Assembly: GCA_025458365.1 (NCBI GenBank)
Contig: JALOSP010000134.1
Location: 1-5,142 of the forward strand
Reading direction: 5' to 3'
DNA: 5,142 bases
DNA from: Hyphomonadaceae bacterium
GTDB taxonomy: Bacteria > Pseudomonadota > Alphaproteobacteria > Caulobacterales > Aquidulcibacteraceae
Positions 1-5,142 of this stretch are shown here, in pieces; within the stretch, counting starts at the first letter, position 1, and every line of letters begins with the position of its first letter. Both the position numbers and the translations under genes were made by a program. The notes beneath the pieces are model-generated. The model was not told the DNA's origin. It saw only the letters and a program-made list of their open reading frames with translations, and did not search any database.

Positions 1-186
1 CGCGACGGCGTCGGCTTCTCCATTTCCGCCCGCTCGACCCGGGGCTTGAACCTTCGCGGACTTGCGCGCGCCATGCAGGCCGAGGATGGACGGGTCTATG
101 TCATGCTGTTCATGGCGCCGGACGAACATTACTATGGCAAGCTGTCGGTGCAGGTGGAGCAGGTCTTCGATTCGGCCCGTTTCTGA
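1..186 (+). CDS. Hypothetical protein, C-terminal 61 residues only
   Basis: This frame is open from the window's first base to a TGA at 184-186, so only the 3' end of a gene is present. The fragment begins RDGVGFSISARS and ends VEQVFDSARF. It contains an acidic/aromatic stretch, MAPDEHYYGKL, around residues 38-48. There is no membrane segment and no motif I can tie to a family, so no function is assigned. Codon use is GC-rich like the neighbouring genes, and the frame ends cleanly, which supports a real gene. The last four codons and the stop lie inside a 15 bp tandem repeat (173-232). The gene converges on the YqaA-like gene, whose stop is 48 bp away. A competing 121-residue frame starting at 62 looks like a shadow: it is dominated by Arg, Pro and Ser and reads antisense into the YqaA-like gene. 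Confidence 0.6.
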   Translation, partial: RDGVGFSISARSTRGLNLRGLARAMQAEDGRVYVMLFMAPDEHYYGKLSVQVEQVFDSARF

Positions 187-232
187 CCGGCCCGTATTTG
201 ACCGGCCCGCTTCTGACTGGCCCGGGTCTGCG
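173..232. repeat. 4 x 15 bp imperfect tandem repeat spanning a stop codon
   Basis: Four consecutive 15 bp units read CGGCCCGTTTCTGAC (173-187), CGGCCCGTATTTGAC (188-202), CGGCCCGCTTCTGAC (203-217) and TGGCCCGGGTCTGCG (218-232, degenerate). The first unit contains the last codons and TGA stop of the plus-strand gene fragment. Because 15 is a multiple of three, units 2 and 3 repeat that stop in frame (TGA at 199-201 and 214-216). The array ends 2 bp before the stop codon of the convergent YqaA-like gene. Local duplication at the gene's 3' end is the simplest origin. The repeated GGCC cores could allow weak pairing, but I see no convincing stem with a T-run that would make it an intrinsic terminator. 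Confidence 0.85.
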
Positions 233-234
233 GA

Positions 235-831
235 TCACTTCGCCATCAGCGGAATGGCGATGAAGCCAGCAGCAATCAATAGCGCCATCATGATCCCGGC
301 GGCCAAAGCATGGCGCTTGAGCACGTCGAGAAACAAAGGGCCAAACCACCAGAACAAGGCGCCGAAGGCTGCAAACCGGATAAAGCGGCCACCCACGCCG
401 AGGATCAGGAACAGCCACAAGGGATAGTTCAGCGCGCCTGCCGCCCAGCACACGAACTTGAACGGCAGCGGTGTAATCGCACCAATCAGGATCCACCAGG
501 CACCGGTGGCGAGGTCTGTCTGCATCTCCTGCTGCACGGCGGCATAGGCTTGCGTCTGACCCATCCAGTCCAGCAAGGGCACACCAATCACGGCCAGAAA
601 CGCTGCCCCGATCACATAGCCGACCAGCCCGCCCATGACGCTGGACAGGGTTCCAACCAGCACAACCAGCGGGATCCGCCGTTTTGACAGCGCCATGATT
701 GGCATCGACACCGCATCGACCGGCAATGGCAGCAAGGCACTTTCCGCCACCGATACACCGGCCAGCAGCACCAGAGCTTCAGGCCTGTCAGCAATTGCCT
801 CTGCTCTCTCAATCAATTGTCTGGAGTTCAA
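235..831 (-). CDS. YqaA-type VTT/SNARE-associated-domain membrane protein
   Basis: This is a 198-residue integral inner-membrane protein. It has a short amphipathic N-terminus, then hydrophobic segments at about 18-32, 53-88, 111-146 and 150-196. Features typical of the VTT (DedA/YqaA/SNARE-associated) family are visible: AESALLPLPVD at about 29-39, a glycine-rich GGLVGYVIG at 67-75, and the re-entrant-type TPLPFK at 120-125 followed by a basic RFIRF at 149-153. Its length fits the short YqaA subgroup. DedA relatives act in membrane lipid handling and proton-dependent homeostasis, but the role of this protein is unknown. The start is a TTG at 831-829. The first in-frame ATG lies after the conserved ESALLPLP segment, and no good Shine-Dalgarno precedes the TTG, so the exact start is uncertain. 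It is last in the minus-strand run, 91 bp after the hydrolase gene. I see no clear promoter or terminator in that gap. Confidence 0.82.
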   Translation of the reverse strand: MNSRQLIERAEAIADRPEALVLLAGVSVAESALLPLPVDAVSMPIMALSKRRIPLVVLVGTLSSVMGGLVGYVIGAAFLAVIGVPLLDWMGQTQAYAAVQQEMQTDLATGAWWILIGAITPLPFKFVCWAAGALNYPLWLFLILGVGGRFIRFAAFGALFWWFGPLFLDVLKRHALAAGIMMALLIAAGFIAIPLMAK

Positions 832-922
832 GGATCGTGCCTGCGTGCCTGCGTGATCGCCGGTTGTGTCATGGGACCGTCACGGCTGGCAAGGGCGGTT
901 GACCACCTGTTTGCCTGACAGA

Positions 923-1816
923 TCACCCCACCCCATGACGACCGAACCAGCTCAACATCCGGGCCCAGCCTTCTTGTGCCGCCCGCGGCGCATATTGGGT
1001 GCGATAATCGGCGTGGAAACCGTGCTGGGTGTCGGCAAACACCATGATCGTGCTGGGATCGGTGGAGCCTGCCGCACGACGGGCGTCCAGTGCGGCATTC
1101 ATCGCATCCACATCGGCCTGCGGGATGCCACTATCAGTGCTGGCATAAAGCCCCAGCACAGGCCCGTTCAGGCGGGCGGCAACATCCAGCGGCCATTCGC
1201 GCGGCTCCCCGGCCTGATCAGGGCGGGTGCGCAACCGGCCATACCAGGCCACGCCTGCCTTGATGGCGGGAAACCTTGCCGAGGCCATCCAGGTCACCGC
1301 GCCGCCCCAGCAGAAACCGGTGATCCCAACCCGCGTGCTGTCAGCACTGCGCTGGCGGGCGAGGAAGGCGAGCGTGGCCTCGATATCGCCCATCACCTGG
1401 GCATTCGTGGCTGTGTTCACGATGGCGCGGATCGCGTCCCAGTCGGTGAGGGCAGACGGGTCACCAGCGCGGGCAAAGAAGGATGGCGCAACGGCATAAT
1501 AGCCCTCGCGTGCCAGCCTGCGGCAGACATCGGCGATGTAGGCATGCAGGCCGAACACTTCCGACACTACAATCACCACCGGAAACCGGCCGCGACCTGC
1601 CGGGCGGGCGTGGAAGGCTGGCAGGGTAAACTCTTGCGACGGGTAGCTGACCATCCCGGTCACCAGACCCTCGTCCGGCGTGATGATCGGGGCGGCATCC
1701 GCATCATGGGCTGCTGCCGCATAAGTGCTCAGCGCCAGGGCGGGCAAAACCGCGCGGCGTGACAGCCGGGCCAGATCATGGGTCGGGCCATCGGGTTTGG
1801 GAAGTGTGGTGATCAT
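923..1816 (-). CDS. Tat-exported dienelactone hydrolase family protein
   Basis: This is a 297-residue alpha/beta-hydrolase. The N-terminus carries a twin-arginine signal, RLSRRAVLPALALS (about 17-30), followed by an Ala-rich stretch, which predicts folded export to the periplasm. The mature part has the dienelactone hydrolase (DLH) layout: Glu86 in VVSEVFGL, the nucleophile elbow GFCWGG with Cys169, Asp228 in LYASTDSGIP and His265 in TQHGFHADYR. This gives a complete Cys-Asp-His triad. Cytosolic DLH hydrolyses dienelactones from chloroaromatic breakdown, but the exported members of the family have poorly known substrates, and no aromatic-degradation genes are nearby. An unidentified ester or lactone is therefore the safest call. 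The ATG start at 1816-1814 keeps the Tat signal. Only a weak AGGA lies about 10 nt upstream. The gene begins 38 bp after the dapB stop, which suggests co-transcription. Confidence 0.88.
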   Translation of the reverse strand: MITTLPKPDGPTHDLARLSRRAVLPALALSTYAAAAHDADAAPIITPDEGLVTGMVSYPSQEFTLPAFHARPAGRGRFPVVIVVSEVFGLHAYIADVCRRLAREGYYAVAPSFFARAGDPSALTDWDAIRAIVNTATNAQVMGDIEATLAFLARQRSADSTRVGITGFCWGGAVTWMASARFPAIKAGVAWYGRLRTRPDQAGEPREWPLDVAARLNGPVLGLYASTDSGIPQADVDAMNAALDARRAAGSTDPSTIMVFADTQHGFHADYRTQYAPRAAQEGWARMLSWFGRHGVG

Positions 1817-1854
1817 GGTGCGGGCATCCTGCTGGAAGGAAAACTGGGGCGCGA

Positions 1855-2661
1855 TCAGGTCAAGGCCAGCACGTCGCGCATCGCATAGAGGCCTGGCGGC
1901 TGGCCTGCCGCCCAGCGGGCCGCATGCAGGGCGCCGCGAGCAAACAGGCTGCGGTCTGTTGCCCGGTGTGACAGGGTGATCATTTCGTCATCATGGGCCA
2001 GCAACACGCTGTGATCACCGATGATGCCCCCTGCACGGGTCACAGAGAAGCCGATCCCGCTGTGTGTCCGCGGTCCGGTGATCCCGTCATGTGGCGGCAG
2101 ACGCAGGTCTGCCAGCGCCACGCCGCGCCCGGTGGCTGCCGCTTCGCCCAGCATCAGGGCAGTGCCGGATGGTGCATCGACCTTGCGCCGGTGATGGGCC
2201 TCACTGATCTCGATGTCCCAGTCTGTGCCCAGGTGGGCAGCGGCCTTTTCCACCAGAAGGGTCAAGAGATTGACGCCAAGTGAGAAATTGCCGCTGCGCA
2301 CAATGGCAAACTTGGCCGCTGCACGCTCGATGGCTGCCTCACCCTGTGCGTCAAAACCGGTGGTGCCAATAATAACCGCGCGAACTGGCAATGAGTCCAA
2401 TGCATCCAATGCAGCCAGTGTGGCCGCCGGGGTCGTGAAGTCGATCCAGATGTCAGCCCGGTTCGCCGCTGTGCCCACATCGCCGAAGCTGGCCGGGGCC
2501 CCCGGGATCAGGCTGGCCACCGGGGCGCCGAAGTGCGGGCTGTCCAGGGCCTCGCTGGCGCCGGTCAGGGTGAGGTCGTCGGCTTCCTGCACCAGCCGGA
2601 TCATGGTCCGGCCCATCCGGCCTGCACCACCGGCAATCGCGATCTTCAAAGCTTCTGCCAT
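1855..2661 (-). CDS. dapB: 4-hydroxy-tetrahydrodipicolinate reductase DapB
   Basis: DapB is a cytosolic NAD(P)H-dependent enzyme that reduces 4-hydroxy-tetrahydrodipicolinate to tetrahydrodipicolinate, the branch towards meso-diaminopimelate and lysine. The protein is 268 residues, the usual length. The N-terminal Rossmann fold shows the nucleotide-binding loop GGAGRMG at 11-17, IDFTTP at 73-78 and IGTTG at 98-102. The substrate-binding and tetramer domain begins near SGNFSLGVN (123-131). The family signature EAHHRRKVDAPSGTA at 154-168 holds the presumed catalytic His156 and Lys160. The C-terminus ends in the conserved YAMRDVL. All key residues are intact. The ATG start lies 9 bp after the ccmB stop and is preceded by GAGGG at 6 nt spacing. 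The following gene, a hydrolase, starts 38 bp downstream. Having dapB directly behind ccmB is not the arrangement usually shown for either pathway. Confidence 0.97.
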   Translation of the reverse strand: MAEALKIAIAGGAGRMGRTMIRLVQEADDLTLTGASEALDSPHFGAPVASLIPGAPASFGDVGTAANRADIWIDFTTPAATLAALDALDSLPVRAVIIGTTGFDAQGEAAIERAAAKFAIVRSGNFSLGVNLLTLLVEKAAAHLGTDWDIEISEAHHRRKVDAPSGTALMLGEAAATGRGVALADLRLPPHDGITGPRTHSGIGFSVTRAGGIIGDHSVLLAHDDEMITLSHRATDRSLFARGALHAARWAAGQPPGLYAMRDVLALT

Positions 2662-2662
2662 G

Positions 2663-2673
2663 CCTCACCCTCA
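2663..2673 (-). promoter_or_regulatory. dapB ribosome binding site overlapping the ccmB stop
   Basis: Read on the minus strand, the ccmB stop TGA (2673-2671) runs straight into GGGTGAGGC and then the dapB ATG. GAGGG at 2672-2668, which includes the last two bases of the stop codon, sits 6 nt from the ATG at good Shine-Dalgarno spacing. A second GAGG, 1 nt from the ATG, is too close to act. The overlap suggests coupled translation of ccmB and dapB and supports this dapB start. Confidence 0.6.
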
Positions 2674-3342
2674 ATCCACGTGCAGGCGCAGGGCCGCACC
2701 TGCCGCCAGCGGCACCAGTGCCAGGGCACCCAAAGCCAGAGCCAGCACCAGAAGAAATGGCTGGCTGAACAGTTCGCCCGTTTTCACCAGCACCTCGGCA
2801 GCGCCAGCTCCAAAGATCAGGACAGGCGCATAGAGCGGCAACGCGATCAGCGCCACCAGCAAGCCGCCGCGCCGCACACTGGCCCCCAGAGCCGCCCCTA
2901 TGGTGCCCACCAGAAACAGCGCCAGACTGCCTGCCACAAGCTGCGCCAGCAATCCGCCGATATGGGCAGGTGCCACTTTCAGCATCACCGCAGCCACCGG
3001 CACCACCAGCAGGATCGGCCCGGCCACCGCCAGCCACTGGCCCAGAGCCTTGGCCAGCACCACCAGCGACAGCGGCACCGGCTGCAGCACCAATTGATCC
3101 AGCGTGCCGTCCTCGAGGTCTGCCTGAAACAGCCGCTCCAGCGACACCAGTGTGGCCAGTGCCAATGCCAGCCACAGATAGCCCGGCCCGATGGCGCCCA
3201 GCAAGCGTGGGTCCGGCCCCACCGCAAAGGGTGCGATCATCACCGCGCCAAAAAAGAAGGCTGCAGGCAGGAAGCCGGAGCCCCCGGCGCCCCAGGTCAG
3301 CGCGATCTCCCGGCTGGCAATCTTGCCCAGTGCGCCGATCAT
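2671..3342 (-). CDS. ccmB: Heme exporter membrane subunit CcmB (cytochrome c maturation)
   Basis: CcmB is the integral membrane partner of the CcmA ATPase. In system I cytochrome c maturation the CcmAB complex uses ATP to release holo-CcmE from CcmC/CcmD on the periplasmic side. The older name, heme exporter, is historical. The protein is 223 residues, normal for the family, with about six hydrophobic segments (roughly 23-42, 53-68, 91-121, 130-153, 159-180 and 196-218). The hallmark CcmB segment ERLFQADLEDGTLDQL lies at 69-84, and the conserved PLYAPVLIFGAGA at 169-181. Its ATG overlaps the ccmA stop by 4 bp (ATGA at 3342-3339), and a GGGAG at 3355-3351 lies 8 nt upstream. In many operons ccmC and ccmD follow ccmB, but here dapB follows. 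Confidence 0.96.
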   Translation of the reverse strand: MIGALGKIASREIALTWGAGGSGFLPAAFFFGAVMIAPFAVGPDPRLLGAIGPGYLWLALALATLVSLERLFQADLEDGTLDQLVLQPVPLSLVVLAKALGQWLAVAGPILLVVPVAAVMLKVAPAHIGGLLAQLVAGSLALFLVGTIGAALGASVRRGGLLVALIALPLYAPVLIFGAGAAEVLVKTGELFSQPFLLVLALALGALALVPLAAGAALRLHVD

Positions 3343-3986
3343 GGCGCCGTCTCCCGGCTCGCCTGTGTGACTGCGGCAAGATCCAGGGTGTCCATGGCGC
3401 CACCAGGTGGTCTGTCGTGCACGGCGGTGATCACGATGCCACCGCGCGCCCGGTGCCGGTCCAGGAGGCCGCCCAGAATGTCGCGCCCTGCGCTGTCGAG
3501 CGGGGCTGCCGGTTCATCCAGAAGCCAGACCGGACGGTCCAGCAGCAGCAGCCGTGCGAGCGCGAACCGCCGTCTCTGGCCCGCACTCAAGACGCCGCCG
3601 GGCAAATCCGCCTGCCGCCTGAGGCCGACAAGGTCCAGCGTCTCTGGCATGGCAGCAGCAGACCCGGCCAAGGCCGCCCAGAAGCCCAATTGTGCCGCGA
3701 CCGGCTGGCCGGGCTTGATCGCATCCAGATGGCTGACGAACCCGACATGCTGGCCAAGGTCGTCAGCAGCCCTGCCGCCGCTGATCCGGACGGTCCCGGC
3801 CCGCGGTTCATGCAGGCCCGCCAGCGCACGCAGCAGCGTGGTCTTGCCAGAGCCATTGGGGCCGCGCAGGGCCAGACCGGCCCCCGGCGCCACATCAAAT
3901 GTCAGCCCTGCCACCAGCGTGCGCCAGCCACGCACCAGTGTGAGGTCAGCCACACTCACGCTGCATGTGAAGCCGGATGCCTTCAT
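3339..3986 (-). CDS. ccmA: Cytochrome c maturation ABC transporter ATPase CcmA
   Basis: CcmA is the cytoplasmic ATP-binding subunit that pairs with CcmB to drive release of heme-loaded CcmE. The 215-residue protein has every nucleotide-binding element in order. Walker A is GPNGSGKTT at 42-50. The SHLDAIKP stretch at about 85-92 carries His where generic ABC proteins have the Q-loop Gln, as I recall for many CcmA proteins. The ABC signature is LSAGQRRR at 133-140, Walker B is VWLLDEP at 153-159 with Glu158 as the presumed catalytic base, the D-loop is PLD near 162-164, and the switch His is His190 in TAVHD. The length is typical of CcmA. The ATG overlaps the hisI stop by 4 bp and has only a weak AGGCGG immediately before it, so translational coupling to hisI is likely. 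A later GTG start near residue 10 is possible but less attractive. Confidence 0.96.
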   Translation of the reverse strand: MKASGFTCSVSVADLTLVRGWRTLVAGLTFDVAPGAGLALRGPNGSGKTTLLRALAGLHEPRAGTVRISGGRAADDLGQHVGFVSHLDAIKPGQPVAAQLGFWAALAGSAAAMPETLDLVGLRRQADLPGGVLSAGQRRRFALARLLLLDRPVWLLDEPAAPLDSAGRDILGGLLDRHRARGGIVITAVHDRPPGGAMDTLDLAAVTQASRETAP

Positions 3987-4420
3987 CCGCCTGAAGGTCC
4001 GCCATGATCATGCGCCACGACCAACGCGCCCCCAGATCCGGCTGCCACGCGATAGAAGCAGGTGCGGAACCCCACATGGCAGGCGCCACCATCGCCATCG
4101 GCGCGCACTTTCACCAGCACGCAATCCTGATCACAGTCGATCCGCAGCTCCACCACATGCTGCAACTGGCCAGAGGTCTCGCCCTTTTTCCAGAGCGCAC
4201 CGCGCGAGCGTGACCAGTAATGCACGATCCCGGTTTCCAGCGTCAGCGCCAGAGCATCGGCATTCATCCATGCCATCATCATCACTTCGCCTGTATCGGC
4301 ATTCTGGGCGATTGCGGCAACAAGCCCTTGGGCGTCAAACCGGGGCGCAAGGGCGGTGCCATGCTCCAGCATGGCGCTGTCTGACACATTTGGAAATCGG
4401 GCGTTCTGAGACGGGGGCAT
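3983..4420 (-). CDS. hisI: Phosphoribosyl-AMP cyclohydrolase HisI
   Basis: HisI opens the purine ring of phosphoribosyl-AMP to give ProFAR, the third step of histidine synthesis, in the cytosol. The 145-residue protein is the stand-alone cyclohydrolase with no HisE (pyrophosphohydrolase) domain fused. Motifs in order are [12 protein letters not shown] at 28-39, [10 protein letters not shown] at 48-57, [18 protein letters not shown] at 67-84, DCDQD at 95-99 and CHVGFRTC at 114-121. Cys96, Cys114 and Cys121 are the expected zinc ligands, and Asp95, Asp97 and Asp99 the expected magnesium ligands. All are present. I keep the ATG at 4420-4418 because alphaproteobacterial HisI often has a short N-terminal extension. 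ATG at codon 17 is the alternative, and neither has a strong Shine-Dalgarno. It is the first gene of the tightly packed minus-strand run and is divergent from the SDR gene. Confidence 0.96.
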   Translation of the reverse strand: MPPSQNARFPNVSDSAMLEHGTALAPRFDAQGLVAAIAQNADTGEVMMMAWMNADALALTLETGIVHYWSRSRGALWKKGETSGQLQHVVELRIDCDQDCVLVKVRADGDGGACHVGFRTCFYRVAAGSGGALVVAHDHGGPSGG

Positions 4421-4461
4421 CAGTGGACGATCATCCGGTCGCTGCTTGCAAGGCTGGCAGG

Positions 4462-4489
4462 ATTAGACCATCGCCACCAGTTCTGCCAG
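4462..4489 (-). promoter_or_regulatory. Possible sigma-70-type promoter for hisI-ccmAB-dapB
   Basis: On the minus strand, CTGGCA (4489-4484) and TCTAAT (4467-4462) are separated by 16 bp. They match TTGACA at 4 of 6 positions and TATAAT at 5 of 6. The -10 ends about 41 nt before the hisI ATG, a reasonable distance. This is the only plausible pair I found in the 98 bp divergent region. It comes from eye matching and has not been tested. Confidence 0.3.
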
Positions 4490-4494
4490 TGGTG
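4475..4494. repeat. Short inverted repeat in the hisI/SDR divergent region
   Basis: CACCA at 4475-4479 is mirrored by TGGTG at 4490-4494 around a 10 bp centre. It overlaps the proposed -35 element of the minus-strand promoter and lies 24 bp before the SDR start. A dimeric regulator could bind such a site, but five-base arms arise often by chance in GC-rich DNA. Confidence 0.2.
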
Positions 4495-4505
4495 CGGTCT
4501 GTCGA

Positions 4506-4512
4506 AGGGGAG
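4506..4512 (+). promoter_or_regulatory. Ribosome binding site of the SDR gene (fixes the TTG start)
   Basis: AGGGGAG is a strong Shine-Dalgarno 6 nt upstream of the TTG at 4519-4521. An in-frame TGA at 4513-4515 rules out any start further upstream. The next in-frame ATG, at codon 17, would remove the TGAAKRLG cofactor-binding motif, so TTG is very likely the true start. Confidence 0.75.
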
Positions 4513-4518
4513 TGAGCA

Positions 4519-5142
4519 TTGGAACGGATACTGGTGACCGGTGCGGCAAAGCGACTGGGTGCGGTCATGGTCCGTGCCCTGGCCCGGCCAGATCGGGTGA
4601 TCGTGATCCAGACATTCAGCTCACGCCCGCAAGCTGATGAACTGGCAGCTGAATTGTCGGGGCAGGGCACCCCGGTGGTGGTCGTCGCCGCTGATCTGGC
4701 GAGCGACACGGCGGTGCGCGGGCTGATCGATGCTGCCGCCTCGGCAGCTGGCGGGCCGATCACCGGGCTGGTCAACAATGCCTCGGTGCTGGATTATGAC
4801 GCACCTGGCGCCTTCGACGTGCCCGTTTTTGACGAAGCCATGCGGATCAATCTGAAAGTGCCTCTGATGCTGGCCGACGCTTTTGCCGCGCGCCTGCCCG
4901 AAGGCGCACAAGGCCGGATCGTCAATATTCTGGATCAGAAACTGTGGAATTTGAACCCGGACTTCTATGCCTACACTTGCTCAAAAGCGGGTCTGCAAGC
5001 GGCCACCCAGATGCTCGCCATGGCGCTGGCGCCGCGCATCATGGTCAATGCGGTTGCGCCGGGCCCGGTGCTGGTGAGCTATGACCAGAATGATGCCGAG
5101 TTTGATGCGATGGCCGCGCTCAACCCGCTCGCCCGCCCCATC
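4519..5142 (+). CDS. SDR oxidoreductase, FolM/pteridine reductase-like, 3' end cut off
   Basis: The first 208 residues of a short-chain dehydrogenase/reductase are present. The frame is still open at the window edge, and most SDRs have 230-260 residues, so roughly 25-50 are missing. The Rossmann fold starts at once with ILVTGAAKRLG (4-14). Its TGxxxRxG pattern (7-14) is the form described for pteridine reductases and favours NADPH. NNAS lies at 86-89, and the active site is YTCSK with Tyr152 and Lys156. Where classical SDRs have a catalytic Ser, this protein has Asp139 (VNILDQ), exactly 13 residues before the Tyr, as in Leishmania PTR1 (Asp181/Tyr194/Lys198) and as I recall for E. coli FolM. 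I therefore infer reduction of a pterin such as dihydromonapterin or dihydrobiopterin, without proof. The start is TTG behind a strong AGGGGAG. A folate or pterin gene downstream, outside the window, would support the call. Confidence 0.88.
   Translation, partial: MERILVTGAAKRLGAVMVRALARPDRVIVIQTFSSRPQADELAAELSGQGTPVVVVAADLASDTAVRGLIDAAASAAGGPITGLVNNASVLDYDAPGAFDVPVFDEAMRINLKVPLMLADAFAARLPEGAQGRIVNILDQKLWNLNPDFYAYTCSKAGLQAATQMLAMALAPRIMVNAVAPGPVLVSYDQNDAEFDAMAALNPLARPI

Noticed and set aside
839..855. Double CCTGCGTG motif upstream of the YqaA-like gene
   Set aside because: Two 8 bp copies in GC-rich DNA are too short to call a meaningful repeat or regulatory site.
853..926. GTGATC (853-858) and GATCAC (921-926) as a possible stem between the hydrolase and YqaA-like genes
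   Set aside because: The arms are only 6 bp around a loop of about 62 nt, one arm overlaps the hydrolase stop region, and no T-run follows, so it is not a credible terminator.
866..1762. 298-codon plus-strand open frame opposite the dienelactone hydrolase gene
   Set aside because: It is Gly/Arg/His/Ala-rich with no recognisable fold, while the opposite strand encodes a complete hydrolase with Tat signal and triad.
2453..3403. 316-codon minus-strand frame across ccmB and the 5' end of dapB
   Set aside because: It is another frame of the same strand, rich in Gly/Ala/Arg, and conflicts with the clear CcmB and DapB reading frames.
2533..4515. Very long plus-strand open frame (660 codons) antisense to dapB, ccmB, ccmA and hisI
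   Set aside because: Its translation is low-complexity Gln/Arg/Pro/His/Ser sequence with no domain, and it lies opposite four genes with intact family motifs. GC-rich coding DNA often leaves such antisense frames open.
4431..4911. Minus-strand open frames opposite the SDR gene
   Set aside because: The plus strand carries a continuous SDR with cofactor and active-site motifs and a strong ribosome site, so the antisense frames are shadows.

Overview
The window looks like ordinary core chromosome from a GC-rich proteobacterium, most likely an alphaproteobacterium. This rests on protein character (CcmA, CcmB, HisI, DapB, a YqaA-type VTT protein) and on uniform GC-rich codon use, not on a marker gene. 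I see no tRNA, rRNA, CRISPR array, transposase, phage gene or integration site, and no compositional break that would suggest recent transfer.

Layout. At the left edge is the 3' end of an unrecognised plus-strand gene (stop at 184-186). It runs into a 4 x 15 bp tandem repeat that fills most of the 48 bp gap before the next gene, which is convergent. From 235 to 4420 all six genes lie on the minus strand. Read in transcription order they are hisI (phosphoribosyl-AMP cyclohydrolase), ccmA and ccmB (ATPase and membrane subunit of the cytochrome c maturation exporter), dapB (dihydrodipicolinate reductase), a Tat-type secreted dienelactone-hydrolase-family protein, and a YqaA/VTT-domain membrane protein. 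hisI/ccmA and ccmA/ccmB each overlap by 4 bp (ATGA). dapB starts 9 bp after ccmB and the hydrolase 38 bp after dapB, so the first five genes look like one transcription unit. The YqaA gene follows after a 91 bp gap and may or may not belong to it. Beyond a 98 bp divergent intergenic region, a plus-strand SDR gene of the pteridine reductase (FolM/PTR1) type starts at a TTG codon and runs off the right edge.

The genes do not form one pathway. The cluster joins the histidine (hisI), lysine/peptidoglycan (dapB) and c-type cytochrome (ccmAB) pathways, apparently as a housekeeping operon. The only strict functional pair is CcmA with CcmB. The expected partners ccmC and ccmD are not here. I found no convincing new biological system. 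The points most worth a second look are the stop-codon-bearing tandem repeat at 173-232, the Asp-Tyr-Lys active site of the SDR, and the tight hisI-ccmAB-dapB coupling.
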